A model generated the notes under the pieces. It did no database searches and was not told where the DNA came from. It saw nothing but the letters and a program-made list of their open reading frames with translations. A DNA stretch of 64,000 nt. Source: an uncultured Lachnospiraceae bacterium. Lineage in GTDB: Bacteria; Bacillota; Clostridia; Lachnospirales; Lachnospiraceae. The stretch spans positions 32,406 through 96,405 of the forward strand of contig CAJTKK010000015.1 in assembly GCA_910576535.1 (NCBI GenBank). Reading direction: 5' to 3'. Made by a program: the position numbers and the translations under genes. Shown in pieces: positions 7,841 to 16,379 of this stretch. Every line of letters starts with the position of its first letter. The stretch's first letter is position 1.

Positions 7841-9439
7841 ATGGATAGAAAAAAGATGATTATCAGCGGCAGGACGGCGCTTGGCATAGAATTTGGCTCT
7901 ACCAGAATCAAAGCAGTGCTGATAGGGGAAGACCATTCCCCTATCGCTTCCGGCAGCCATGAGTGGGAAAACCAGTATGAAAATAATATTTGGACGTATA
8001 GTCTGGATATGGTCTGGAAAGGATTGCAGGACAGCTACAGCAAGCTGGCTGAAGATGTGGAAAAGCAGTACGGGGTGGCCCTTGAAACGGTGGGAAGCAT
8101 TGGCTTCAGTGCAATGATGCATGGCTATATGGCATTTGACAAAGACGGGGAACTTTTGGCGCCCTTCCGTACATGGAGGAATACGATTACAGCGGAAGCG
8201 GCAGAGGAATTGACCGGAATATTCCAATATAATATTCCCCAAAGATGGAGTATTGCCCACTTAAGGCAGGCAATCCTGAATAAAGAAGAGCATGTAAAAA
8301 ATATTGATTTTCTGACAACACTGTCAGGATATGTCCATTGGAAAATGACAGGGGAAAAAGTATTGGGCATAGGAGATGCCTCCGGTATGTTCCCCATTGA
8401 TACGGATGCAAAAGATTATTATGCAAAAATGTTGGAACAGTTCGACGAATTAGTTGCCGGGGAAAATTATTCATGGAAACTTAGGGAAATCCTGCCTAAG
8501 GTATTGGTTGCCGGAGAAAATGCGGGAACTTTGAGCGAAGAAGGGGCAAAGCTTTTGGACGTTTCCGGCAGACTGAAAGCAGGTATTCCGGTATGCCCTC
8601 CTGAAGGGGATGCGGGAACCGGCATGGCAGCCACAAACAGCGTTGCAGTACGTACGGGCAACGTTTCTGCAGGAACCAGTGTATTTGCTATGATTGTCCT
8701 GGAAAAAGAACTTTCCAAGGTATATCCGGAAATTGATCTGGTGACTACACCGGACGGAAGCCTGGTAGGTATGGTGCATTGCAATAACTGTACTTCCGAT
8801 TTGAATGCATGGGTAAACCTTTTTAAAGAATTTATGGTAACGATGGGCATGACAGTGGATATGGACAAGCTTTTCGGAACATTGTACAACAAGGCGCTGG
8901 AAGGCGATAAAGACTGCGGCGGGTTGTTGTCCTACTGTTATTTTTCCGGTGAGCCGGTAACCGGTTTTGAGGAAGGGCGGCCGTTATTCGTCCGGGATAT
9001 AGACTGCAAGTTTACATTGGCGAATTTTATGAGGACACATCTTTATTCTTCTTTGGCAGCATTGAAGATAGGGCTGGATATCCTGTTCAAGGAAGAAAAG
9101 GTACAGGCGGATGAAATTTTCGGGCATGGCGGTTTATTCAAAACAAAGGGAGTGGGACAGGGAATCCTTGCAGCAGCAATGAATGCACCGGTATCCGTTA
9201 TGGAGACAGCCGGGGAAGGCGGTGCATGGGGGATTGCCGTGCTGGCCGCTTATATGCAGAACAGGGCGGAGGGGGAAGCTTTATCCCATTATCTGAATGA
9301 AACCGTATTTGCCGGAAATAAAGGGAGCAAAATGGAACCGGATGCGGAGGATGTGGCCGGATTTGACGCCTTTATCAGACAGTATACAGCCGGATACCCG
9401 ATGGAAAAGGCGGCTGTGGAAAGTATGGGACATAAATAA
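7841..9439 (+). CDS. FGGY-family carbohydrate kinase, probable L-ribulokinase
   Basis: A sugar kinase of the FGGY family, 532 residues. The N-terminal ATPase fold opens with GIEFGSTRIKAVLI, the substrate domain has SIGFSAMMHGYMAF, and the second phosphate loop includes GNVSAGTSVFAM. It is not the classical AraB sequence type. Its place between araA and araD, a common arrangement in Clostridia, indicates that it phosphorylates L-ribulose at C5 with ATP. Xylulose is the alternative substrate. It starts 49 bases after araA in the same transcript. Confidence 0.85.
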   Translation: MDRKKMIISGRTALGIEFGSTRIKAVLIGEDHSPIASGSHEWENQYENNIWTYSLDMVWKGLQDSYSKLAEDVEKQYGVALETVGSIGFSAMMHGYMAFDKDGELLAPFRTWRNTITAEAAEELTGIFQYNIPQRWSIAHLRQAILNKEEHVKNIDFLTTLSGYVHWKMTGEKVLGIGDASGMFPIDTDAKDYYAKMLEQFDELVAGENYSWKLREILPKVLVAGENAGTLSEEGAKLLDVSGRLKAGIPVCPPEGDAGTGMAATNSVAVRTGNVSAGTSVFAMIVLEKELSKVYPEIDLVTTPDGSLVGMVHCNNCTSDLNAWVNLFKEFMVTMGMTVDMDKLFGTLYNKALEGDKDCGGLLSYCYFSGEPVTGFEEGRPLFVRDIDCKFTLANFMRTHLYSSLAALKIGLDILFKEEKVQADEIFGHGGLFKTKGVGQGILAAAMNAPVSVMETAGEGGAWGIAVLAAYMQNRAEGEALSHYLNETVFAGNKGSKMEPDAEDVAGFDAFIRQYTAGYPMEKAAVESMGHK

Positions 9440-9522
9440 ACGGAAAATAAGGTATATGCATTTTGCAGACATGGCCTGGCATTTGGGGCGATCTCTGCAG
9501 AATCCGGAAGGCAGGAGACGAT

Positions 9523-10212
9523 ATGTTAGAGGAATTAAAAAAAGAGGTATACGAAGCCAATATGCAGCTTCCCAAGTATGGTCTTGTTACTTTTACCTGG
9601 GGGAACGTAAGTGGAATAGATAGGGAAAAAGGGCTTTTTGTGATTAAGCCCAGCGGTGTGGAATACGACAAGCTTACATCGGAGGACATGGTAGTCATGG
9701 ATTTGGAAGGGAATAAGGCAGAAGGGAAATATAACCCCTCTTCCGATACCCCTACCCATTTGGAATTGTATAAAGCATTTCCGAAAATAGGCGGAATCGT
9801 GCATACCCATTCTTCCTGGGCCACCAGTTGGGCACAGGCAGGGAGAGGGATTCCCTGTTACGGAACAACCCATGCGGATTATATGTATGGGGAAATCCCC
9901 TGTGTAAGGTGTCTGTCAAAAGAGGAAATCGAAGGCGCTTATGAGAAGAATACAGGGCTTTTGATTGCGGATTATTTTGCAGACAAAGATTATGAGGCGG
10001 TTCCTGCCGTGCTTTGCAAAAACCACGGCCCTTTTACCTGGGGCAAAGATGCCCACGAGGCAGTCCACAATGCGGTGGTATTGGAAGAAGTGGCCAAGAT
10101 GGCGGCAAGATGTGAAATGATTCAGCCGAAAGTAGCCCCTGCCCCTCAGGAATTGCAGGATAAGCATTACTATAGGAAACATGGGGAAAATGCATATTAT
10201 GGGCAAAAATAA
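9523..10212 (+). CDS. araD: L-ribulose-5-phosphate 4-epimerase
   Basis: Zinc-dependent class II aldolase-fold enzyme that turns L-ribulose 5-phosphate into D-xylulose 5-phosphate, the entry to the pentose phosphate pathway. The 229 residues match AraD. Zinc and catalytic residues are visible in VHTHSSWATSWAQ (His pair), the following Asp in TTHADYMYG and CKNHGPFTWG (third His). I chose ATG 9523 because AGGAG lies just before it; the longer reading from 9463 adds 20 unrelated residues. Last gene of the araA-kinase-araD operon. Confidence 0.95.
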   Translation: MLEELKKEVYEANMQLPKYGLVTFTWGNVSGIDREKGLFVIKPSGVEYDKLTSEDMVVMDLEGNKAEGKYNPSSDTPTHLELYKAFPKIGGIVHTHSSWATSWAQAGRGIPCYGTTHADYMYGEIPCVRCLSKEEIEGAYEKNTGLLIADYFADKDYEAVPAVLCKNHGPFTWGKDAHEAVHNAVVLEEVAKMAARCEMIQPKVAPAPQELQDKHYYRKHGENAYYGQK

Positions 10213-10246
10213 ATTATAAATACGGCAGAAAGATTCCGGAAGAAAA

Positions 10247-10280
10247 TAAGCCAAGGTCATGGCAACGTGGCCTTGGCTTA
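10247..10280. terminator. Hairpin after araD
   Basis: Arms 10247-10259 and 10268-10280 pair over 13 positions with one G-U/mismatch position, around an 8-base loop. It lies 35 bases after the araD stop. There is no T-run, so it is an imperfect terminator or an mRNA 3'-end stem. Confidence 0.5.
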
Positions 10281-10394
10281 AATATTGGACGCCGGATTGT
10301 ATTATGGGGAAAGCCTTGGTACAATAGACGGGAAGTGAGAAGAGATGTAATATAAGGAATATCCTTGGGGTAAATGAAATAGGAGGAAGGGTGG

Positions 10395-11669
10395 ATGAAA
10401 GGCAAAAAGGGATATTTTAAAATAGTTGTTCCTATATGTCTTATGATTCTTTTGGCAGCAGGGCTGGGAGCGTGGAAAGGCAGGCGGCCGGCAAAAGAAA
10501 GAGGGATTGAAGCGATGGCGGAAAGCAGCCAAGAATCCCTTGCGGAGGATTCGGAGAATTCCCGGAAGGGACAGGAAGAAGAAAGCGGCAGGTCAGACGG
10601 AAAGGAAGAAGATGAGATTGCAGATAGGACGGTGCAGGAGGGGACAGGAGAGAAGGAAAGGGGAGAGGTAAAGGTAAAAGGGATCTATGTAACCGGTCCG
10701 ATGGCGGGCAGCCATGCCTTTCAAGATCTGCTGTATCTTGTAGATAATACGGAACTGAATACCATGGTCATAGATGTGAAAAACGACGAGGGGAATATTA
10801 CATGGAAGATGGATTTGGAAAGCGCGCAAACAATAGGGGCGTGTACGCCTTATGTGCAGGATATAGAAAAGCTGATGAAAGAGATCCGGGCACATGGCAT
10901 CTATACCATTGCAAGAATCGTCTGCTTTAAAGACCCCTATCTGGCAAAGGGAAAACCAGAACTTGCTTTAAAAAAAGCGGATGGGATGCCGGTGACGGAT
11001 GCAAATGGCATTGCATGGGTGAACCCATATAAAGAAGAAGTGTGGAAGTATCTGACCGATGTGGCGGAAGCGGCGGCAGAAGCCGGGTTTGACGAAGTAC
11101 AGTTTGACTATGTCCGTTTTCCGATAGGCAGAGACGCGGAAGAGGCGGATTACGGCGTGGACATGGAAATGTATCCGAAAAAACAGGCGATCAGCGGTTT
11201 CTTGGATTATGCGGTTTCCAGGCTGCATCAGAAAGGGATTGTAGTTACTGCAGATGTATTTGGCACAATTATAGGAAGTGAAACGGATGTAAAGCAGGTA
11301 GGGCAGGACTATGCGGAATTAGGGAAATGCGTGGATGTACTTTCGCCTATGGTTTACCCATCCCATTATGGCAGCCATGTTTTTGGGCTGGAGGTACCGG
11401 ATGCAGAACCTTATCAGACGGTTTTGGCTGCGATGGAAGGTTCCCGAAAAGAACTGGCTATGATCCCGGAAAAAGACAGGGCTATTGTACGCCCATGGCT
11501 ACAGGCTTTTACAGCAACTTGGGTAAAAGGGCATATTTCTTATGGAGGCAGACAGATACGTCAGCAGATACAGGCGGTTTACGATGCCGGCTATGAGGAA
11601 TGGATACTATGGAATGCGGTTAACCGCTATCCGCAGGAGGGGCTGGAGGCGGAAACGGGAAATTCTTAA
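10395..11669 (+). CDS. Putative glycosidase-like protein (DUF4015), signal-anchored
   Basis: A 424-residue exported or membrane-anchored protein. Residues 8-27 form a hydrophobic signal anchor. An 80-residue linker rich in Glu, Lys and Ser follows. The rest is the DUF4015 (PF13200) TIM-barrel, a putative glycoside hydrolase domain. Typical stretches are KGIYVTG, MVIDVKNDEGNITW, WVNPYKEEVWKY, DEVQFDYVRFP and VLSPMVYPSHYG. The conserved acidic residues in FDYVRFP fit a hydrolase active site. A cell-wall or extracellular polysaccharide substrate is likely but unproven. It is probably transcribed alone, ahead of the sigma factor operon. Confidence 0.78.
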   Translation: MKGKKGYFKIVVPICLMILLAAGLGAWKGRRPAKERGIEAMAESSQESLAEDSENSRKGQEEESGRSDGKEEDEIADRTVQEGTGEKERGEVKVKGIYVTGPMAGSHAFQDLLYLVDNTELNTMVIDVKNDEGNITWKMDLESAQTIGACTPYVQDIEKLMKEIRAHGIYTIARIVCFKDPYLAKGKPELALKKADGMPVTDANGIAWVNPYKEEVWKYLTDVAEAAAEAGFDEVQFDYVRFPIGRDAEEADYGVDMEMYPKKQAISGFLDYAVSRLHQKGIVVTADVFGTIIGSETDVKQVGQDYAELGKCVDVLSPMVYPSHYGSHVFGLEVPDAEPYQTVLAAMEGSRKELAMIPEKDRAIVRPWLQAFTATWVKGHISYGGRQIRQQIQAVYDAGYEEWILWNAVNRYPQEGLEAETGNS

Positions 11670-11673
11670 ATCC

Positions 11674-11700
11674 TGAAACTTTTTTAGCATATCAATCGTA
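11674..11700 (+). promoter_or_regulatory. ECF-type promoter (TGAAAC-N17-CGTA)
   Basis: TGAAAC at 11674-11679 and CGTA at 11697-11700 with a 17-base spacer match the -35/-10 pattern used by the SigW/SigV/SigM group of ECF sigma factors. It lies 34 bases before the ECF sigma gene, which suggests that the factor activates its own operon. Confidence 0.65.
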
Positions 11701-11734
11701 TTACATATATAAGAACTTAGGATGAGGGGTTATT

Positions 11735-12274
11735 ATGCTGAGAAACGGGGAAAAAGAAGCGGAGGAAACGTTTGAGAAATATAAAGACATATTGTACCGC
11801 ATTGCTTTTTCCAATATGAAAAGTAAAGCGGATGCGGAAGATGTAGTGCAAGAAGCTTTTTGCAGATATTTAAAGGCGGAGCCGGCATTTGAAAGTGAAG
11901 AGCATGAAAAGGCGTGGTTTATCCGGGTAGTGATTAATATCTGTTATGATATCCAGAAAAGCGCATGGTTTTCCAGGACAGTTGCATTTGATGAAGTGCG
12001 GGAATGCGAAATGGAGCATTTTAAGATGCCTTTTGCCCCGGAAGATGAAATGCTGCGGCATGTGATGAAGCTTCCGGCGGCTTACCGTAATCCCTTGTAT
12101 TTATTCTATTATGAGGACTATTCCATAAAAGAAATCGCCCGGATAATGGAATTAGGAGAAGGGGCAGTGAAAACAAGGCTGCGGAGGGGGAGGGAAATGA
12201 TAAAAGAACGGATTTTATATGGAGAGGAAAGAGGCCTTACGGAAAAGGCAAAAGCTTTTGGGGAAAGGCTTTGA
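11735..12274 (+). CDS. ECF-type RNA polymerase sigma factor
   Basis: A 179-residue extracytoplasmic-function sigma factor with region 2 (about residues 10-75, SKADAEDVVQEAFCRYL, and WFIRVVINICYD) and region 4 (about 113-165, with the helix-turn-helix SIKEIARIMELGEGAVKTRL). Sigma 1.1 and region 3 are absent, as usual for the class. GAGGGG before the ATG is a good ribosome site. A promoter of the ECF type precedes it. The usual partner, a membrane-spanning anti-sigma factor, does not follow. Instead three soluble unknown genes come next on the same strand, so its trigger is unknown. Confidence 0.9.
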   Translation: MLRNGEKEAEETFEKYKDILYRIAFSNMKSKADAEDVVQEAFCRYLKAEPAFESEEHEKAWFIRVVINICYDIQKSAWFSRTVAFDEVRECEMEHFKMPFAPEDEMLRHVMKLPAAYRNPLYLFYYEDYSIKEIARIMELGEGAVKTRLRRGREMIKERILYGEERGLTEKAKAFGERL

Positions 12275-12289
12275 AAGAAGGTGGCAAGG

Positions 12290-12850
12290 ATGCGGATTAA
12301 TGAATGGAATAAAAATGCGGCGGAAGGGAAAGGGGCAAACGGTTCGGCTGGAAAAATAAATACGAAGAAACTTTATGACATTTCTATCAATAGCTGCAAG
12401 GCAAAGCCGGATGAGGACAGCTTCCGTAACAGCCTGCAAAAGATCATGATTCAGGAAGAGGCTATGAAAGAATACCGGGGCAAGCCGGATGAGGCCGGGA
12501 GGGGAGAGAAAAAAAAGACTGCCCGTATAGAGCATGAACTCGGCCAGAGCAAGGCAGAAAGCGTCAACATCCGGGTGGATCAAAACATGGCTTTAAAAGA
12601 GCCAAAAGAAATCCCGGTTAGAAAAATTCCTTACCAGGAATGCGATAAGGTGGAAATCAACATATTGGAAGGGTATGTACTGAAGGCGAAAAAAGAGAAA
12701 AGGCAAGGGAGGGGAGAAGAAGGATACCCTGTTTATATTGAAAAAAAGAACGATGATGGTGAAACGAAGGCATATTTATTCGATGGAATGTGTTCCCGTA
12801 AGGACAGTCAGGATGAAATGGAACGCATGGCATATGCAGTAACGCATTAA
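12290..12850 (+). CDS. Unknown soluble protein in the ECF sigma operon (first)
   Basis: A 186-residue protein that I do not recognise. It is highly charged and Lys/Glu-rich with no signal peptide or membrane segment. The C-terminal third (from about VRKIPYQECDKVEINILEGYV) looks like a small folded domain. The gene begins 15 bases after the sigma factor stop, with AAGGTGG before ATG 12290; a GTG at 12281 is an alternative start. Its position is where an anti-sigma factor usually lies, so a soluble regulator of the sigma factor is possible, but nothing in the sequence proves it. Confidence 0.7.
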   Translation: MRINEWNKNAAEGKGANGSAGKINTKKLYDISINSCKAKPDEDSFRNSLQKIMIQEEAMKEYRGKPDEAGRGEKKKTARIEHELGQSKAESVNIRVDQNMALKEPKEIPVRKIPYQECDKVEINILEGYVLKAKKEKRQGRGEEGYPVYIEKKNDDGETKAYLFDGMCSRKDSQDEMERMAYAVTH

Positions 12851-12898
12851 GAAAGGATGATCAAGGCTGTATAGGGGCGGCCGGAAATGAGGTGGAGA

Positions 12899-13615
12899 AT
12901 GGCAGTCAGCGGAATTGGGTTTTCAAGTAAATATGATTGCAGTGAAGCTTTAAGGAGAAAATTTGCAAGAGATAACGGGGAACAGACAGGGTTAGAGGGA
13001 ATGAAGGGGACTTTCGTGGAAAACCCGGCAGAAAGAAATGTGGAAAAATTGCCGCAGGGGCATAAAATGGCAATTCCTGAAAAAAACCAAGGGGCGCCTT
13101 ATTCTTATCTGGCGAATGATAAGGGGGTCATAGAATATAATGGGGTAGTATTCCATTTGGATCATGAGAGGAAATGGCTGTGCCTTGGCAATATAGATTT
13201 AAACCATATGGAACAGGTGATCCGTATTCCTCTGTCGGAAGGCGGCTGCCTGATGGTGAACAGGGATAGTATAGGGGATCTGGCAAAAGCGATCAGCATG
13301 TTTTCCCCGGAAGATATTAACCGTATTTTAAGGGCGATTAAACTGGATGGGAAAGTCCAGCAGATGAAGCATGAAATTGAAGAGATGGAAGACGGTATTG
13401 GCAAAAGCAATGAAGAGCAGAATGCCGACAGCAATGAAAGCGCGAAGAAAGCTGCGGAGAAAAACGGGAATACCAATGGTTTTAACGGATATGAAGGCGC
13501 GGACAAGGAGATGGGAGTTTTCCGGCTGGAAGAATGGCAGTTGGAAGCGCTTACCGGGGAAAATGGAAGCGGCATTCCTTTGCCGAAAGAAATTGCGGAA
13601 AAAGAAAATAATTAA
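12899..13615 (+). CDS. Unknown soluble protein in the ECF sigma operon (second)
   Basis: A 238-residue protein without recognised family. No membrane segment or signal is visible. The middle (about residues 65-155, including GVIEYNGVVFHLDHERKWLCLG) looks like a beta-rich domain. It is followed by an acidic, probably coiled or disordered tail rich in Glu, Asn and Lys, and by a short hydrophilic C-terminus. ATG 12899 is preferred because GAGGTGG precedes it. It shares the sigma operon and lies 48 bases after the previous gene. Confidence 0.7.
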   Translation: MAVSGIGFSSKYDCSEALRRKFARDNGEQTGLEGMKGTFVENPAERNVEKLPQGHKMAIPEKNQGAPYSYLANDKGVIEYNGVVFHLDHERKWLCLGNIDLNHMEQVIRIPLSEGGCLMVNRDSIGDLAKAISMFSPEDINRILRAIKLDGKVQQMKHEIEEMEDGIGKSNEEQNADSNESAKKAAEKNGNTNGFNGYEGADKEMGVFRLEEWQLEALTGENGSGIPLPKEIAEKENN

Positions 13616-13640
13616 AAAACAGGAAATATGAGGATGGAAT

Positions 13641-14075
13641 ATGAGCGGAATTTATAATACACAGAGCAATTCATATGTAAAAAACAGCGCTTTTTCTGCT
13701 GGTAAGAAAACAGGGAAAAAGAGCCGGGACAACAGAAACGTAAAGGATATTGCAGAAAGAATCAGCAGTATCGGGGAAATGGATACAGCGGATAAAATGG
13801 AGTTCATTAGACAGCGGAAGGGGGAAATAGTCGAAAAGGCAAAAAGGGGTGAGACGGAACCCTCGATTCCTACCGGCGCGGCTTCTTATACATTGAAGCA
13901 ATGGAATAAAATGATGCGCAGCGTAGATAAGGCCATTGATGATATGCAGGAACGTATCCGTGAGGATGAAGAGAAACAGGAACAGAAGATGGAGGAAAGA
14001 AGAAGCAGCGCCGTAACGGATCATATGCTGTCAAAACTGCTGGATATAGATGAAAGGCAGACAATCCTAAAATAA
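13641..14075 (+). CDS. Unknown small soluble protein in the ECF sigma operon (third)
   Basis: A 144-residue hydrophilic protein of unknown function. The N-terminal 40 residues are Ser/Asn/Lys-rich and probably flexible. Residues 85-130 (KQWNKMMRSVDKAIDDMQERIRE onward, heavily Glu/Gln/Lys) should form a long helix or coiled coil. GAGGATGGAAT precedes the ATG. It ends a few bases before the -35 box of the FabT-like gene, so the sigma operon probably stops here, although no terminator hairpin is seen. Confidence 0.65.
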   Translation: MSGIYNTQSNSYVKNSAFSAGKKTGKKSRDNRNVKDIAERISSIGEMDTADKMEFIRQRKGEIVEKAKRGETEPSIPTGAASYTLKQWNKMMRSVDKAIDDMQERIREDEEKQEQKMEERRSSAVTDHMLSKLLDIDERQTILK

Positions 14076-14076
14076 A

Positions 14077-14107
14077 TTTGACCTTCAAAGAAATACCATG
14101 GTATACT
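14077..14107 (+). promoter_or_regulatory. fabT promoter with overlapping FabT-type operator
   Basis: TTGACC (14078-14083) and TATACT (14102-14107) with an 18-base spacer form the promoter. TTTGA-CCT-TCAAA at 14077-14089 is an inverted repeat that matches the known FabT box form TTTGA-N3-TCAAA and covers the -35. This points to autorepression. Confidence 0.65.
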
Positions 14108-14130
14108 AATTGTATGCGGAGCGTGGTAAG

Positions 14131-14574
14131 GTGGAAATCGAACAAACATTAAACGAAATACTTGTCAAGCTGTTCCGTAATATTAATACGATTGAGGAAC
14201 AGGCTATTAGGACAGAAGAATATAAGAATGTAACTACAAATGACATGCATGTTATTGAAGCGATTGGCATGGGCAGCCCTAAAAATATGACGGCTGTTGC
14301 CAAAGAACTCGGAGTGACCACAGGAACCTTGACGATATCAGTGAACAGCCTGGTAAAAAAGGGGATGGCAGACCGGGTGAGAAGCGAAGAGGACAGGCGT
14401 GTTGTTTTAGTGTCCCTATCGAAGAAAGGGATGAAAGCTTTTCAGCATCATCAACGTTTTCATGAAGAAATGATAGACGCAGTAACAGAACGGCTGACAG
14501 AGGAAGAAAAAGTTGTTTTGGAAAAAGCGCTAAAGAACCTGAACCGGTTTTTTAGGGATAAAGCGGCGGAATAA
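14131..14574 (+). CDS. fabT: MarR-family regulator, FabT-like
   Basis: A 147-residue winged-helix repressor of the MarR family resembling FabT, the acyl-ACP-responsive repressor of fatty-acid synthesis. The N-terminus (EIEQTLNEILVKLFRNINTIEEQAIRT) and the recognition helix region (MTAVAKELGVTTGTLTISVNSLVKKG) fit that group, and the wing has RSEEDRRVVLV. I prefer GTG 14131, with GGAG at 14117-14120, over TTG 14110, because it gives the usual FabT N-terminus. A FabT-type operator overlaps its promoter. No fab genes follow within the window, which is unusual: the regulator normally heads the fatty-acid synthesis cluster. Confidence 0.8.
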   Translation: MEIEQTLNEILVKLFRNINTIEEQAIRTEEYKNVTTNDMHVIEAIGMGSPKNMTAVAKELGVTTGTLTISVNSLVKKGMADRVRSEEDRRVVLVSLSKKGMKAFQHHQRFHEEMIDAVTERLTEEEKVVLEKALKNLNRFFRDKAAE

Positions 14575-14699
14575 GGGAAAAATAAGTTTTCGCCCATATA
14601 AAGCCTGGCGCTGCCGGACTGTGAAGAGTGAAAAAGAAACAGTCTACATGGCAGCGCATTCGGGGAAGGGCAAACGGCAAAGAAAGGAATGATATATCT

Positions 14700-16379
14700 A
14701 TGAAATTCAAGGATATGCCTTATCAAAGGGTGGAATACGAAAGGGCGGAGCATGAGTACCGCAGGATTATTGAGGATTTCCGGATGGCGGAAAGCGGAGA
14801 GGAACAGTTTAAAGTACATGAGAGATACTATGCGCTGAATGATAAGATTGGGACAAGGATGACGATTGCCCAAATACGCCATGATATTGACACCACTGAC
14901 GAATTCTACAGCGGGGAGAAAGAATATTATGATGAAATACAGCCGAAGCTGTCCAATCTGGCAGTGGAATATCAGCAGGAAATGTACCGTTCCCCTTACC
15001 GTGCTTATTTGGAAGGGAAAATCGGGAAAGTGGCATTTAAAAATATGGAGCTTCAGTTAAAATCCTTTGATGAAAAGCTGATCCCTCTAAAACAGGAAGA
15101 GAATGCATGGACTACAAAATATGATCAACTGATTGCCGGTGCAAAGATCGAATGGGAGGGGGATATTTTAAATTTGTCTCTGTTAAGGCCTTATCTTACA
15201 AGCAGCGACAGAAGCATAAGGAAGAAGGCGTATGAGAAATACAGCGCTTTTTTTGCATCCATCGAAGATGAATTGGATAGTATTTATGACAAATTGGTGA
15301 AAAACCGGACGGAACAGGCCAGACAGATGGGATATGACAATTATGTGGAGCTTGGCTATTACCGGATGAACCGTAATTGTTACGATAAAGCAATGGTTGA
15401 AAATTATAGAAAGCAGATTAAAGAGCATTTTGTCCCGTTTGCCGAGAAAATTCATGAGCGGCGAAGAAAACGCCTTGGCCTGGACAAATTGTCTTATATA
15501 GATGCCGGGGTATACTTTCCGGACGGAAATCCCGCCCTGATAGGGAACCCGGAAGAAATTGTAAAGGCCGGGACGCGGATGTATGCAGAAATGTCGCCGG
15601 AAACAAAGGAATTTTTTGCTTTTATGACCGAAAACCAGTTGTTTGATGTGCTGGGAAGAAAGACAAAAAGGGCAGGGGGATATATGACATTCCTGCCGGA
15701 ATACAAAGCTCCTTTTATTTTTGCGAATTTTAACGGGACCAGCGGGGACGTGGATGTAATTACTCATGAATGCGGCCATGCGTTTCAAGGCTATTTGTCC
15801 GGCAAAGATCCTATACAAGAACATAGGGATATTACGATGGAAACTGCGGAAATCCATTCTATGTCTATGGAATTTTTTGCAGAAAAGTGGATAGATTTGT
15901 TTTTTGGCAGCCGGGCAGAGGATTACCGAAAAATGCATCTGGAGGATGCCGCGGCCTTTATTCCTTACGGATGCATGGTAGATGAATTTCAGCATATGGT
16001 ATATGAGAATCCGGAAATGCTGCCAAAGGAGAGGCGGAAAGCATGGCTGGAACTGGAAAAAGTATACCGCCCTCATATGGATTATGGCGAAGATAGATTT
16101 TTTGCAAAAGGCGGGTTTTGGCAGAAACAGCATCATATTTACGATTATCCGTTTTATTATATAGATTACTGCCTTGCCCAGACCTGCGCTTTCCAGTATA
16201 AAGCGATGATGGATGAAGATTATGAAAAGGCGTGGGGAAGTTATCTAAAGCTTTGCCGGCTGTCCGCATCCGGGTTTTTTACGGATATGCTGAAAGAAGT
16301 AGGGCTGGAAAGCCCTTTTGAGGATGGATGTATTGAGAAAATGGTTGGGAAACTGGAAAAAGAAATGAACAAAATATAA
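14700..16379 (+). CDS. M3-family oligoendopeptidase
   Basis: A 559-residue cytoplasmic zinc metallopeptidase of the thimet/PepF group, which trims short peptides. The zinc motif HECGH lies in VITHECGHAFQGY (about residue 360) and the third ligand Glu in METAEIHSMSMEFF about 25 residues later. The helical N-terminal half forms the lid. I chose ATG 14700 over GTG 14628 because family members begin MKFKDMPYQR-like and AAAGGAA precedes it. The gene is convergent with the DUF885 gene, whose reading frame overlaps its last 100 bases on the other strand. Confidence 0.9.
   Translation: MKFKDMPYQRVEYERAEHEYRRIIEDFRMAESGEEQFKVHERYYALNDKIGTRMTIAQIRHDIDTTDEFYSGEKEYYDEIQPKLSNLAVEYQQEMYRSPYRAYLEGKIGKVAFKNMELQLKSFDEKLIPLKQEENAWTTKYDQLIAGAKIEWEGDILNLSLLRPYLTSSDRSIRKKAYEKYSAFFASIEDELDSIYDKLVKNRTEQARQMGYDNYVELGYYRMNRNCYDKAMVENYRKQIKEHFVPFAEKIHERRRKRLGLDKLSYIDAGVYFPDGNPALIGNPEEIVKAGTRMYAEMSPETKEFFAFMTENQLFDVLGRKTKRAGGYMTFLPEYKAPFIFANFNGTSGDVDVITHECGHAFQGYLSGKDPIQEHRDITMETAEIHSMSMEFFAEKWIDLFFGSRAEDYRKMHLEDAAAFIPYGCMVDEFQHMVYENPEMLPKERRKAWLELEKVYRPHMDYGEDRFFAKGGFWQKQHHIYDYPFYYIDYCLAQTCAFQYKAMMDEDYEKAWGSYLKLCRLSASGFFTDMLKEVGLESPFEDGCIEKMVGKLEKEMNKI

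Noticed and set aside
3088..10280. Hairpins at 3088-3163 and 10247-10280 as copies of one repeat family
   Set aside because: Both contain TAAGCC/GGCTTA, but the rest of the arms differ, so shared ancestry is not supported.
15183..16136. Long open frame on the minus strand opposite the M3 peptidase
   Set aside because: It is antisense to a clear peptidase gene, has no family character and a His/Phe-rich composition typical of shadow frames.
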